Counted from the first letter of the stretch, positions 33,910 to 43,278 are shown. The stretch: 52,615 nt of DNA from JBBIOI01 sp037443425 (GCA_037443425.1 JBBIOI010000006.1:1-52615), one strand, 5' to 3'. Made by a program: numbers and translations. The notes: generated from the sequence alone by a model not told the origin.

Positions 33910-34916
33910 ACATCAACCAATTGTTCCACCTTATGATATTTTTTTTCAAAAAAAGGTAGCAAACCTTCTGTTTTATAGATAACTAATCCTGCTAAAATTA
34001 GGCTATAAAAAACTACCCTCAGTGGCCCAAAGGCCCTTAGCATTTCAGATAGAGGAGCAAGTATAAGGCAGCCTATAACTGGTCCAATCAAAGTTCCTCC
34101 ACCTCCAATTACTGTTGCTGCAATAGGGAAGATTGAGAAGTCTAAGGCAAACAGAGATAATCCAACCCAACCATAAAGATGGGCGAGAAAAGCACCGGCG
34201 AAACAGCCTATCATTGAACCAAAAAATAAAGATACAGTTTTATAACAAGTAATATTTAGATTGGAGGCAATAACAGCCTGTTCATTATCCCTTATGGCGC
34301 GAAGAACTATGCCAAAGTCTTCGTTAACTAATCTTCTAAGTGCAAAGACAGAGATAAGTGTGATTGGAATGATTAGGTAAAGTTCAAACCATACATTTGG
34401 AAAAGTATCCAATCCAGGTAATCCATCCGTACCACCAAATAACTCTAAGGCCTGTATAACCCTTGCAAACAGAAGTGGGTACATCAAGCTAACAATAGCA
34501 AAGTAGATTCCTTTAACTGGCAGGCATGGCAGTAAAAAGATTGTACATATTATTCCTCCAATTATTGTCGAAGCAGGTATTGTTAGGAATAGAGGTAAGT
34601 TCAATTTTAGATTTAACAGACCTGATAAGTAACCTCCAACTCCGATAAAAAAGGCTCCGCCAAGGCAAACGATACCTACAAAATTAGCTAAAAAATCGTA
34701 CATTATTGCCAACAAAGCAAATATGAATGAGATGATTAAGATTTTTTGCCATGCAAGTGATGAGATGGCTAAAGGTAGACAAAGTAAACCTATAATAAAG
34801 ACCATTCTTGGTAATAACACATAAGCCAAACACCTCCATGAGGAAATGGCATATATACCATCTGTTAAAACCTTTATATTCCTATCAATTCTTTTTTTAC
34901 GCTGAATCTTTTCCAT
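33906..34916 (-). CDS. livM: Liv-type ABC transporter permease, LivM-like
   Basis: A 336-residue inner-membrane permease with about nine hydrophobic helices. Family signatures are YFAIVSLMYPLLFARV, the cytoplasmic coupling loop FGIVLRAIRDNEQAVIASNLNITCYK, and GAFLAHLYGWVGLSLFALDFSI. It overlaps livG by four bases and follows livH by 6 bp, so the whole set is translationally linked. It forms a heterodimeric pore with LivH. Confidence 0.92.
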   Translation of the reverse strand: MEKIQRKKRIDRNIKVLTDGIYAISSWRCLAYVLLPRMVFIIGLLCLPLAISSLAWQKILIISFIFALLAIMYDFLANFVGIVCLGGAFFIGVGGYLSGLLNLKLNLPLFLTIPASTIIGGIICTIFLLPCLPVKGIYFAIVSLMYPLLFARVIQALELFGGTDGLPGLDTFPNVWFELYLIIPITLISVFALRRLVNEDFGIVLRAIRDNEQAVIASNLNITCYKTVSLFFGSMIGCFAGAFLAHLYGWVGLSLFALDFSIFPIAATVIGGGGTLIGPVIGCLILAPLSEMLRAFGPLRVVFYSLILAGLVIYKTEGLLPFFEKKYHKVEQLVDV

Positions 34917-34922
34917 CCGCTT

Positions 34923-35789
34923 TTATACTCTTTCTTCAAGTTTTTTCTGTTTTCCCATAAGACCAGAAGGTTTTATGATTAAAGTGATGATAATAAAAAG
35001 CAGAACTATAACTATTTGCCAATTAGATCCCAAAAAAGCTGTTGAAAGAATTTGAGCAAAACCTAAAAGAAATGCACCACCAAGCACACCCATCCAGCTT
35101 CCAAGCCCCCCGATTATGCATACAGCTATTGCATTTATTAAAACATTGTATCCAGTTTCTACTGTTATATTTCCTAAAGGAAGAATCACTACTGCAGAGA
35201 TTCCTGCAAGGGCAGACCCTAATGCCAATGCAGTTACCGAGGCCCTATCAGGTTCTATGCCTGACATCATACTTGCATGTTTATCCTGAGCTATTGCCCT
35301 GAGAGAAAGTCCTGTTTTTGTATAATGTGTAAAAAGCCATAGGGCTAATGTCAAAACTAAACCAATTACTATAATCATTATCCTTTGCCAATCAATTGTC
35401 ACACCAGCGAGATTTATGGAGCCTTTGATAAAGGGGGGAAGCATATATGCCTCACTGATAAACCCCCTCCATCTGAACATTTCCATAATAGCGATTCCTA
35501 TAGTTAAAGAAGCTATAATCTCGGATGCGGGCATTCCTTTTACTCGTATTAAAAGAAATCTGTAGATACTTGCCCCGATAATCATAACTATTAATATTGA
35601 AATTAAAATCGCTCCTAAATAGTTTATTCCCAGACGGTTCATAAATATCCATGTGGTAAATCCTGTAAGTATGTATAGAGCTCCATGAGCAAAGTTAGCA
35701 AGTCTACTCACTCCATAGACTAAGGCAAATCCGCTTGCTAATAATGCTAATATTACACTATTAACAACACCGAATATAATTATTGTCAT
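34923..35789 (-). CDS. livH: Liv-type ABC transporter permease, LivH-like
   Basis: A 288-residue permease with about eight helices. The start MTIIIFGVVNSVILALLASGFALVYG is the standard LivH N terminus and SLRAIAQDKHASMMSGIEPDRAS is the coupling loop. It ends KPSGLMGKQ, the usual family tail. It lies 67 bp downstream of the binding-protein gene, and the message passes directly on to livM. Confidence 0.92.
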   Translation of the reverse strand: MTIIIFGVVNSVILALLASGFALVYGVSRLANFAHGALYILTGFTTWIFMNRLGINYLGAILISILIVMIIGASIYRFLLIRVKGMPASEIIASLTIGIAIMEMFRWRGFISEAYMLPPFIKGSINLAGVTIDWQRIMIIVIGLVLTLALWLFTHYTKTGLSLRAIAQDKHASMMSGIEPDRASVTALALGSALAGISAVVILPLGNITVETGYNVLINAIAVCIIGGLGSWMGVLGGAFLLGFAQILSTAFLGSNWQIVIVLLFIIITLIIKPSGLMGKQKKLEERV

Positions 35790-35856
35790 TTAAAAAATTG
35801 ATTAAGAAATTATTTTGTTTAAAATCTCCACCTAAAAATTCTTAAAAGTGATTAGT

Positions 35857-37119
35857 TTACTTCATCCATGGTGGCAATTCCAATCCCCTTGTAGCAATCT
35901 TTTCAGGGAAAACAATTACCCTTTTCCCATCCAACCATTGTGCCCACATACTAACTGCAGTCTCATTTGGGTCGCCATTCTCAATGATCTGATGGCTCTT
36001 TGGATCGAATTTTACCCTTCCATAGGTTCCCATCATATCAGTTTTTTCTAAGGCAGAGATGATTGAATCAGAATCGATGGATTTTGCCCTTTCGATTGCA
36101 TTTTTAAGGATATAAACTACTGTATAGCTTGTTGATGCCCATTCTGAACGGGGTTCTGTTCTGTACTTTTTCTTATGCGCTGTTACAAAATGTTCACTTA
36201 AGGGTATAGCTGGTGAGACTACTGATCCTGCCTTTGCATAGAAAACAACAGAGTAGGCAACTTTACCTTCAGTTGCTTTCCAAGTAGCTTCATCCTGAAG
36301 GGCATGAATATATCCTATTGGTAGTGCAGGAATTTTCATATCATACCATTGTTTCATCAATATAGAAACCTCTGGCATATCAAACCATGGTATTATAAAC
36401 TGAGCTCCTCCTTCTTTGGCTTTTGAAAGCCCAACAGAGAAATCAGTTATTCCAGTTGGATAAACTTCATGCCCTAAGATCTTGAACCCTTTCTTCTCGA
36501 GGCCATCTTTTAAAGCAGTTCCAGCTGCACGAGCATGAGCTACATCCTGAACCATAATAAACACTTTGTCGTAGCCTTTTTTAGCTTTTATTGAATCAAA
36601 TGTTTTTATTGCTCCTTCTATCATTGGCACAACACTTCCTGTTGTCCTAAAACAGTACTTATATTTAGTGTAATTTTCAGATATTCTTTTATTGTATGCT
36701 GGACTTAAAACACCTGCTGAAAGGATTGAAACTGTTTTATGTCTTGACAGTACATCCATTGCAGCCAGAGCTGCCTCAGATCGGATTGGTCCACCGACTA
36801 TAAAATTTGCCTTCTTTTCTATTATTAATCTTTCAACAGCAACAAGGGCTTCTGAAACTGGGACACCTGGTTCCAGATCGCGTGTATCTATTATCTCAAG
36901 TTTTAAAGGTCGCATTTTACCTGATAGATCTATTCCTCCTTTTGCATTAATCTCTTCCACAGCCAATGTGATACCTCTTTCTGCATCCACCCCATCAGGA
37001 TACCCCCTTGAGATTGGGACCCCAAGGATAATTGGTTGGGCTTTTAATAGTTGGACATATACAGAGAGTATGAAAACAATTGTTATTACTGATAATTTTC
37101 TAAATAATCTTGGCTTCAT
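35857..37119 (-). CDS. Liv-type ABC transporter substrate-binding protein
   Basis: A 420-residue periplasmic binding protein of the leucine-binding-protein fold type I. The signal peptide ends near residue 27 (YVQLLKAQP). PISRGYPDGVDAERGITLAVEEINAKGGI is the N-terminal signature, and SEWASTSYTVVYILKNAIERA lies in the second lobe. Its length exceeds the amino-acid-binding LivK (about 345 mature), as is usual for receptors of aromatic or other carboxylates. The adjacent CoA ligases and Mo hydroxylase support an organic-acid ligand. AAGGAGGTAGC precedes the ATG. Confidence 0.9.
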   Translation of the reverse strand: MKPRLFRKLSVITIVFILSVYVQLLKAQPIILGVPISRGYPDGVDAERGITLAVEEINAKGGIDLSGKMRPLKLEIIDTRDLEPGVPVSEALVAVERLIIEKKANFIVGGPIRSEAALAAMDVLSRHKTVSILSAGVLSPAYNKRISENYTKYKYCFRTTGSVVPMIEGAIKTFDSIKAKKGYDKVFIMVQDVAHARAAGTALKDGLEKKGFKILGHEVYPTGITDFSVGLSKAKEGGAQFIIPWFDMPEVSILMKQWYDMKIPALPIGYIHALQDEATWKATEGKVAYSVVFYAKAGSVVSPAIPLSEHFVTAHKKKYRTEPRSEWASTSYTVVYILKNAIERAKSIDSDSIISALEKTDMMGTYGRVKFDPKSHQIIENGDPNETAVSMWAQWLDGKRVIVFPEKIATRGLELPPWMK

Positions 37120-37148
37120 AGCTACCTCCTTCTTATTAAATTAATCTT

Positions 37149-38468
37149 TTAATCTTTTCTAATAATACGTTTGGCTTTCCCTTCAAAACGGGGAAGTTCG
37201 CCTATATTAACTATCTCTACGTCCGGGGTTAAGCCTATTCTGAATTTAAATTTTTCTTTAAATCTCTTTATTGCACTTTCTATTTCTTCTTTTGATATCG
37301 TGGGAGAAGAAGGTTCCACACGAATGCGAAGGTGTTTGCCTGATCCCATCTTTGGGACAATGAGTTGATATTCATTTGAAAATTCTTTTATTTCTCGAAT
37401 GAAGTTTTCAACAGCTGAAGGGAAGATATTAACTCCTCCAAAGTGAAACATATCGTCCGCACGACCAATAATCCCTCCATCAAGTCTAAGAAATGTTCTA
37501 CCACATTCACACGGATTAATATCAAATTTTACAATATCGCCCATTCTCCACCTGATCAGTGGCATTGATTCACAGCATAGATTAGAAAGTACAAGTTCCC
37601 CTTCTTCTCCAGGGCCAAGATTTTTGCCTGTATTGGGATCAATGACCTCTGCAAGGAACATTGATTCAATTACATGGGTTCCTTTTTGACAAACGCATTC
37701 AAAACCAAAATTTGAGATTTCAGTTGATCCGATGTCATCATAATTTTTAGCTCCCCAGATCGTCTCGATTAATTTCTTTGTAGAGGGAACTTGAGCCCCA
37801 GGCTCACCAGCAGTAATTACGATTCTAACAGGGGTTTTTGAAAGGTCAACCCCCATCCTTTTAGCTACCTCTCCAAGATAAAGCATGTACGTTGGTGTTC
37901 CACAAACTACTGTAGGTTTCCATTCAAGTATATTTCTTATTCGGTCTTCAGAACTCTGTCCTCCCCCTGGGATCACAAGGACTCCCGCCTTCTCAAAAGA
38001 GGTATGAATTCCCCACCAAGCAAGGTAAAGTCCATAGTTGAAAGGTATAAATATGATATCAGACTTCGTTATCCCATAACCATACATGAAATACATAAAC
38101 TGTTCATAATAGATCTCTAACCAGTCTCTTTTACTTAAAAGTGATCGGACAGGTATTCCAGTTGTTCCAGTGGTCTGAAATACTCTCACCCCTTCATCGG
38201 GCGGAATACAGAGAAAGTCTCCGAAAGGTGGGTGTTCTTCCTGGCTTTTTCTTAATTCCTCTTTTGTAGTGAACGGAACCTTTCTTACATCGTCAATATA
38301 TTTAATATGCTCAGGACTAATTCCTGCATCATCGAATTTCTTCCTATAAAATGGGGCCTTTTTATAAACATAAGCCATCTGCTTTCTGAACAGGTCAAGT
38401 TGATATTCCAATAGCCTTTCACGCGGCATTGTTTCTAATTCAGGTCTCCACATAATGACCTTTTCCAT
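37149..38468 (-). CDS. Phenylacetate-CoA ligase family enzyme (PaaK-like)
   Basis: A 439-residue aryl-acid CoA ligase. Visible motifs are VFQTTGTTGIPVRSLLSK (P-loop type), YDDIGSTEIS, a cysteine pair with FDINPCECGRTF, and IGRADDMFHFGGVNIFPSAVEN, followed by a C-terminal ACT-like part. It belongs to the PaaK family, which activates phenylacetate, coenzyme F390 or other aromatic acids; the exact substrate is not fixed. It sits 10 bp behind the molybdenum subunit and 29 bp before the binding protein gene, so the acid and its hydroxylated CoA ester are probably handled together. Confidence 0.88.
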   Translation of the reverse strand: MEKVIMWRPELETMPRERLLEYQLDLFRKQMAYVYKKAPFYRKKFDDAGISPEHIKYIDDVRKVPFTTKEELRKSQEEHPPFGDFLCIPPDEGVRVFQTTGTTGIPVRSLLSKRDWLEIYYEQFMYFMYGYGITKSDIIFIPFNYGLYLAWWGIHTSFEKAGVLVIPGGGQSSEDRIRNILEWKPTVVCGTPTYMLYLGEVAKRMGVDLSKTPVRIVITAGEPGAQVPSTKKLIETIWGAKNYDDIGSTEISNFGFECVCQKGTHVIESMFLAEVIDPNTGKNLGPGEEGELVLSNLCCESMPLIRWRMGDIVKFDINPCECGRTFLRLDGGIIGRADDMFHFGGVNIFPSAVENFIREIKEFSNEYQLIVPKMGSGKHLRIRVEPSSPTISKEEIESAIKRFKEKFKFRIGLTPDVEIVNIGELPRFEGKAKRIIRKD

Positions 38469-38478
38469 TTTATATCCC

Positions 38479-40809
38479 CTAAGATATTTTTTCTTTTAAG
38501 CCAATAAGTATCTTTTCAGGATATATGGGTAATTTTTTAATCCTTACTCCTGTTGCATCGTAGACGGCATTTGCAATAGCAGCAACCATTCCTGAGACAT
38601 ACCCTTCTCCAACCTCTTTTGTTCGATAAGGTCTATCTCTTTCATACTTTTCGGTAATGACGTCTATGTAATGGGTCTCAATCATATCCTTTGCACATGG
38701 GATTTTATAGTCAAGAAAAGAGGTTGTTAAGGTCTTTCCATTCTCCATTAGAACCTCTTCCCATAGTGCATGTCCCTGGGCCATTGAGACTTGCCCATCG
38801 ATTTGTCCTTCAACCAAAAGGGGATTAATAGGGAAACCACAGTCATGGGCTGTAGTGGCTTTTAAGACTTTTACCTGCCCGGTTTTCATATCTACCTCAA
38901 CCTCGGCAACCTGTGCATCAAAGGCATAATTATCACTCCATCTCCCCTTAGTAGTTGCAAGACTTGGATGCATAGGTACATCTTTCATGGTACGATAATG
39001 TCCCTTGCCAATAATTGGATCTCCACACCTTCTGGCGATGCTGGCTGATACTGCCTGCGAAAATGAAATGGATCTACCAGGAGAGTCTTTAACATAGATT
39101 TCACGATTTCTTGCAACGAGGTCTTCGGGTTTTGCTTCAAGTAATTCTGCAGCAACTTCAAAAAGCTGTCTTCTTGCATCAGATGCAGCCAGTTTTACTG
39201 CATTTCCTGAAACGTAAGCACCACCACTGATCCATGAACCTATATCTACAGGTGTTGTTTCTGTATCTGCTGCCACTACACGTATATCTTCAATGGATAC
39301 TCCAAGCTCTTCAGCAACAATTTGCGAAAGTATAGTTTCAACACCCTGGCCAATATCGAGGGCGCCTGTAAGGAGAGATACTGTACCATCATCATTCAAT
39401 TTTACCATGGCAGCAGAAGAATTTGGATAAATAAGCGACCCACTAAAATAAGAAGATACACCTATTCCTATCCCTCTTCGATACCTTTGCCCTTTTTGAA
39501 GTCTTCCCTTTCCATATTTTTCTTTAAATTGTGTCTCCTCGGCCACCTTTTCAATACATTCAATTAAGCCACAGTTTCTCACATAATCTCCGTTAGGGAG
39601 GTTTTCTCCCTTTTTCCTTGCATTTTTTAAGCGTATCTCAATGGGGTCTATACCCAATTGTTCTGCAATCATATCCATCTGTGATTCGACAGCAAATCTT
39701 AGATTGGGTGCACCATGGCCTCTCTGTGGTGCCCTGACAGGATTATTGGTATAAACAGAATAACCTTCATATTTTAAATTCGGTATCCTGTATGGAAGCA
39801 TGATAAAACCCCAGCAAAGAAAGATTACCACAACCCCGCTTCCACGATAAGCGCCAGCATTGTTTATTACCTTTACCTGCTGGGCATGCAGAGTTCCATC
39901 TTTTTTTACACCTGTCTTTAACTCCACAATAATTGGTTGACCATGACGATATGCTTCAAATATTTCCTGTCTTGTGCATACTATCTTTACAGGTTTTCCA
40001 GACTTTATCGAAAGTAAAGATGCGCAAAATTCATGTGAGAAGAGGTCCACCTTTCCACCATATGCCCCGCCTACATAAGCCTTATGGACATGGACATTAT
40101 TGAAAGAGAGACCCAATGTATTTGCCAATTTTGCCCTTTTGATAAAAGGGCCTTGACTCGAAGTCCATACATTCAGCTTTCCGGTATGGTCAAAGCTTGC
40201 CACTGTTGCCTGCGGTTCCATATAACAATGGGTCCTAAGCTGACCTTCAAAACGGTCTTCTCTGACAAGATATGATTCTGCAAAGCCTTTCTCCACATCT
40301 CCCCATCCAGTTTCGGTCTTCCCACCAATATTTTTATAGGGTTCTTTTACCTTTGGATGGGTAGGATGGATTTCAGGGGCATCAGGTTTCATAGCCTCTT
40401 CGGGATCAAAAACTGCTGGAAGTTCCTCATAATCAACCTTTATTAAACTTAGGGCCTCCTCAGCAATATATTCATCAATAGCAGCAACGGCTGCAATCTC
40501 TTCCCCAATATACCTAACCCTATCCATTGCAAGCGGATATTGATCAGGTGGATATCTTGGTGTTTCTACAAATCCATGTTTGATCCCAAGTGTATCTTTC
40601 CCAGTTATTACTGCCTTTACGCCGGGTAATCTTTCTGCACGCGAGGTATCTATGTTTAAGATCTTTGCGTGGGGATAAGGACTTCTTAAAATCTTTCCCC
40701 ATAACATTCCGGGCAGAACAACATCTACAGTATAGATTGCCCTTCCGGTTGCCTTTTCAAAGCCATCTTTTCTCGGTATGCTTTTACCAATAAAAGAGAG
40801 TTCTTCCAT
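38479..40809 (-). CDS. Xanthine dehydrogenase family molybdopterin-binding subunit
   Basis: A 776-residue large subunit of a molybdenum hydroxylase. Features are GKSIPRKDGFEKATGRAIYTVD at the start split across the signature, VGGAYGGKVDLFSHEF, the RGHGAPNLRFAVESQMD segment, GALDIGQGVETILSQI (Moco dinucleotide region) and the C-terminal EVGEGYVSGMVAAIANA with the catalytic Glu. Length is close to the alpha subunit of 4-hydroxybenzoyl-CoA reductase (HcrA), but the FAD subunit lacks the extra cluster of that enzyme, so a simple hydroxylase of an aromatic or heterocyclic acid is more likely. Order FAD, 2Fe-2S, Mo in the operon is the CoxMSL type. Substrate unknown. Confidence 0.9.
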   Translation of the reverse strand: MEELSFIGKSIPRKDGFEKATGRAIYTVDVVLPGMLWGKILRSPYPHAKILNIDTSRAERLPGVKAVITGKDTLGIKHGFVETPRYPPDQYPLAMDRVRYIGEEIAAVAAIDEYIAEEALSLIKVDYEELPAVFDPEEAMKPDAPEIHPTHPKVKEPYKNIGGKTETGWGDVEKGFAESYLVREDRFEGQLRTHCYMEPQATVASFDHTGKLNVWTSSQGPFIKRAKLANTLGLSFNNVHVHKAYVGGAYGGKVDLFSHEFCASLLSIKSGKPVKIVCTRQEIFEAYRHGQPIIVELKTGVKKDGTLHAQQVKVINNAGAYRGSGVVVIFLCWGFIMLPYRIPNLKYEGYSVYTNNPVRAPQRGHGAPNLRFAVESQMDMIAEQLGIDPIEIRLKNARKKGENLPNGDYVRNCGLIECIEKVAEETQFKEKYGKGRLQKGQRYRRGIGIGVSSYFSGSLIYPNSSAAMVKLNDDGTVSLLTGALDIGQGVETILSQIVAEELGVSIEDIRVVAADTETTPVDIGSWISGGAYVSGNAVKLAASDARRQLFEVAAELLEAKPEDLVARNREIYVKDSPGRSISFSQAVSASIARRCGDPIIGKGHYRTMKDVPMHPSLATTKGRWSDNYAFDAQVAEVEVDMKTGQVKVLKATTAHDCGFPINPLLVEGQIDGQVSMAQGHALWEEVLMENGKTLTTSFLDYKIPCAKDMIETHYIDVITEKYERDRPYRTKEVGEGYVSGMVAAIANAVYDATGVRIKKLPIYPEKILIGLKEKIS

Positions 40810-40811
40810 AA

Positions 40812-41282
40812 TTATTCTTCTCCCTCCGAGACTGATAAGATTGCCTCTAAGATTTTATTGTACCCTGTACACCTACAGAGATTACCCTCCAGTCCTTTTA
40901 GGATCTCTTCTCTTGAGGGTTTCGGATTCTCATCAAGAATTGATTTTGCATTTAGAATCATACCCGATGTACAGAAGCCGCACTGAATTGCCCCATATTG
41001 AATAAATGCCTTCTGGAATGGGTGAAGTTTGTCTCCTTGGGCAAGACCTTCAATCGTTGTTATTTCCTTTCCTTGAGATTCAATTGCCAAAGTCAGACAA
41101 GAAAGGATGGGCTTTCCGTCCATAAGGACTGTACAGGCTCCACACTCACCTGTTCCACAGGCTTCCTTTGTTCCTGTGAACCCCAGATCTTCTCTTAATG
41201 CCTCTAAGAGTGTTCTCTGGGGCTCTACAGCAATTTCATATAATTCACCATTTACTTTTAATTCGATCAATCGCTTTTTCAT
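40812..41282 (-). CDS. 2Fe-2S subunit of the Mo hydroxylase
   Basis: A 156-residue iron-sulfur subunit with two 2Fe-2S clusters. The plant-type motif is CGTGECGAC with a further Cys in PILSC, and the helical-domain motif is CGFCTSGM and NLCRCTGY. It carries electrons from the Mo site to FAD. It overlaps the FAD gene (ATGA) and starts 3 bp... its stop lies 2 bp before the Mo subunit start, so stoichiometric production is expected. Length is normal for small subunits of this enzyme class. Confidence 0.94.
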   Translation of the reverse strand: MKKRLIELKVNGELYEIAVEPQRTLLEALREDLGFTGTKEACGTGECGACTVLMDGKPILSCLTLAIESQGKEITTIEGLAQGDKLHPFQKAFIQYGAIQCGFCTSGMILNAKSILDENPKPSREEILKGLEGNLCRCTGYNKILEAILSVSEGEE

Positions 41283-42139
41283 CTGATCTTCTCCATTGTA
41301 GTTAGGATTGCCTCTTCAAATAAGACTTTTACCATTTCTCTCCTATACCATGGTCTTGAACGGGGTTTCGTTTCATTTGAGGCTATCTCAGCCGCTTCTC
41401 TAATCGTACTCTCTTCAAGACTTTTTCCAACGAGAAATCCTTCTGCCATTTTAGCCCTGATTGGAGTTGGAGCAACAGATGAGAGTCCTACTTTTACGTC
41501 TTCGCATATAAGGTTTTTTGGATCCATTTTTAAAAAAATGGCTACTCCAGCAAGTGTTTCTCCAACTGAGGAGGCTTTATGGATATATTTATAAGAACCC
41601 GAAGACAATGGCGGTGGTTTCGGTATGAAAACCTCTATAAGAACCTCTTGCGGATCGAGAACTGTTTGAAATGGTCCTACAAAAAAATCCTCTATAGGGA
41701 CGATTCTTTCACCATTGGTGCTTAATATTTTTAATTTTGCATTCAATACCAAAAGGCAAGGAGCTGCATCCGAAGATGGTGAAGCATTACAGAGGTTTCC
41801 AATTAATGTCCCCATATTCCTTACCTGACGTGTCCCGATCTTGAAACATGTCTCTGAAAGAAAATCAAAATTATTTTTTATAACTGGATGGTTCACAATA
41901 GTACTGTGTGTTACAAGAGGTCCGATCTTAAGTCCTTCTTCATCCCATTCTATTTTATCCAGATTTTTTATCCTCTTTAGACTGATTACATACTTTGGAA
42001 GAACCTCTTTTTTCTTCATTTTTACAAATAGATCGGTTCCACCAGCCAACAGTTTTGCCTCATGTCTAAACTTTGAGAGTAGCGCGCAAACCTCTTCGAT
42101 TGATGAGGGTGAAAAATATTCAAATTTTGGTATCCTCAT
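41279..42139 (-). CDS. FAD-binding subunit of the Mo hydroxylase
   Basis: A 286-residue flavoprotein subunit. LLAGGTDLFVKMK and GTLIGNLCNASPSSDAAP are the FAD-binding motifs of the CO dehydrogenase M/xanthine dehydrogenase family. At 286 residues it lacks the roughly 40-residue insert with a 4Fe-4S cluster that marks the beta subunit of 4-hydroxybenzoyl-CoA reductase (about 324 residues). This argues for an oxidising hydroxylase with a downstream electron acceptor, not the reductive dehydroxylase. It is the first enzyme gene behind the TetR regulator, 37 bp away. Confidence 0.92.
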   Translation of the reverse strand: MRIPKFEYFSPSSIEEVCALLSKFRHEAKLLAGGTDLFVKMKKKEVLPKYVISLKRIKNLDKIEWDEEGLKIGPLVTHSTIVNHPVIKNNFDFLSETCFKIGTRQVRNMGTLIGNLCNASPSSDAAPCLLVLNAKLKILSTNGERIVPIEDFFVGPFQTVLDPQEVLIEVFIPKPPPLSSGSYKYIHKASSVGETLAGVAIFLKMDPKNLICEDVKVGLSSVAPTPIRAKMAEGFLVGKSLEESTIREAAEIASNETKPRSRPWYRREMVKVLFEEAILTTMEKIR

Positions 42140-42176
42140 TCTTTTTCTCCGATCCGATTTTTATATTTTAAAAATC

Positions 42177-42806
42177 TCAAACTTTTTGTGTTTTAAATGA
42201 ATCGATTAATAGGTCTGCCAGCTCGTCAGCGTACTGAGTTAGGGAATACTTTCTTTCTTTTAATAGCCATCGTATTATAATATGCTCTAAAGCCCCAACA
42301 CATATACTACGGGCCAGAAAGATATTAATATCTTTTTTAATTGATCCTTCCTCTTGACCTTCTTTTATGATGTCTAAGACAATCTGGTAGAAGTTTCTTG
42401 CTGCTTGATAGGCCATTGTGGAGACATAATTTTTATTGGTCTTTAATTCAAGCAATACAATTGCCCCATATCCAGGATTCTTTTCAACATAGTTGAGCCA
42501 CCACCATATAAATTTTCTGAGTTTATTTAAGGCACCTTTAATGCCCATCATGTGATCATTAAGTTGAGGGATCAGTTCCTTGGTGATTTCAACAGGTATT
42601 TCTAAGAGTATGTCCTCCTTACTTTTAAAATATTCATATATAGTTGCATCACCAATCCCAGCATTCTTAGCAATCTCTGATATGGTTGCATTCTGAAAGC
42701 CTTTCTCTCCAAAGATTCTAATTGCCGAATTTAATATCCTTCTCTTCTTTTCGGATTCACGATTTATTTTATCCGAAATTTGAATCAAATTCGGTAATTT
42801 TTTCAT
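42177..42806 (-). CDS. TetR family transcriptional regulator
   Basis: A 209-residue TetR-type repressor with an N-terminal helix-turn-helix (AIRIFGEKGFQNATISEIAKNAG, IGDATIYEYFKSKEDIL) and a helical ligand-binding C terminus. It is the first gene behind a near-consensus promoter and is read in the same direction as the Mo hydroxylase, so it probably represses its own operon and is released by an acyl-CoA or the imported acid. The DNA site is not certain. Confidence 0.9.
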   Translation of the reverse strand: MKKLPNLIQISDKINRESEKKRRILNSAIRIFGEKGFQNATISEIAKNAGIGDATIYEYFKSKEDILLEIPVEITKELIPQLNDHMMGIKGALNKLRKFIWWWLNYVEKNPGYGAIVLLELKTNKNYVSTMAYQAARNFYQIVLDIIKEGQEEGSIKKDINIFLARSICVGALEHIIIRWLLKERKYSLTQYADELADLLIDSFKTQKV

Positions 42807-42850
42807 ATAGATAGCTTTATTATTAGAATTTTTTCATATTGTTGTTCGGT

Positions 42851-42879
42851 AATATATATCAGCCAAAAATTTTTGTCAA
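42851..42879 (-). promoter_or_regulatory. Near-consensus sigma-70 promoter of the TetR/Mo-hydroxylase/Liv operon
   Basis: On the minus strand TTGACA (42874-42879) and TATATT (42851-42856) are separated by exactly 17 bp. Transcription would start near 42844, about 38 nt before the TetR start. Strong enough to need repression; a candidate TetR operator is not clear, though ATATT-spacer-AATAT overlaps the -10 region. Confidence 0.7.
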
Positions 42880-42951
42880 GCTTTTTTTGAAACCCCTAAA
42901 GTAGTCTTTGAAAGAATGGGATGGTAGGGTTCAAAACAACCTTTTTTATCA

Positions 42952-43053
42952 GTCATTACAAGCGCCCAAAGGGGTGCATAGCAATCCGATGAAGTCATTG
43001 CGAGCCTGAAGGGCGTGGCAATCTCATAGATTCCTCGCTCCGCTCGGAATGAC
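42952..43053. repeat. Cluster of short GTCATT-type palindromic repeats
   Basis: A degenerate copy at 42952-42989 (GTCATTACAAGCGCCCAAAG onward) is followed by a better one at 42994-43053, in which GTCATTGCGAGCCTGAAGGG pairs in part with the CGCTCGGAATGAC end. They share the outer arms with the repeats at 11001 and 28605. No coding potential. Confidence 0.75.
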
Positions 43054-43108
43054 AATTTTAAATATTGTTTAGGCTTTGTCTTGAATAACTCAATTTATAA
43101 GGAATTAA

Positions 43109-43278
43109 AGCTTCCATTCCTGCGAAGGCAGAATCCAGGAAAATAAATTTAAATACAGCTGGATTCCCGTTTTCACGGGAATGACGCAGGTTATGGTAGA
43201 GATTAAATTATACTTCTGAATAAGTATATCATTGAGATAAGCCAATGCTACATAACTTGTCACGGGAAAAGAGATTTT
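43109..43278. repeat. Dispersed palindromic repeat, copy 2 (inverted relative to 11038-11213)
   Basis: Reading the minus strand here gives nearly the same sequence as 11038-11213. Core arms are CATTCCTGCGAAGGCAGAAT from 43115 and GTTTTCACGGGAATGAC ending 43185; both small internal hairpins are kept. The flank 43186-43278 also matches the left flank of copy 1, so the mobile or repeated unit is about 170 bp. The gap 42880-43397 holds nothing else recognisable. Confidence 0.85.

Noticed and set aside
38479..42139. Calling the Mo enzyme 4-hydroxybenzoyl-CoA reductase (HcrABC).
   Set aside because: The FAD subunit has no 4Fe-4S insert and is about 40 residues shorter than HcrB.
42952..43278. CRISPR array.
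   Set aside because: The units are palindromic, of unequal length, and lack regular spacers.
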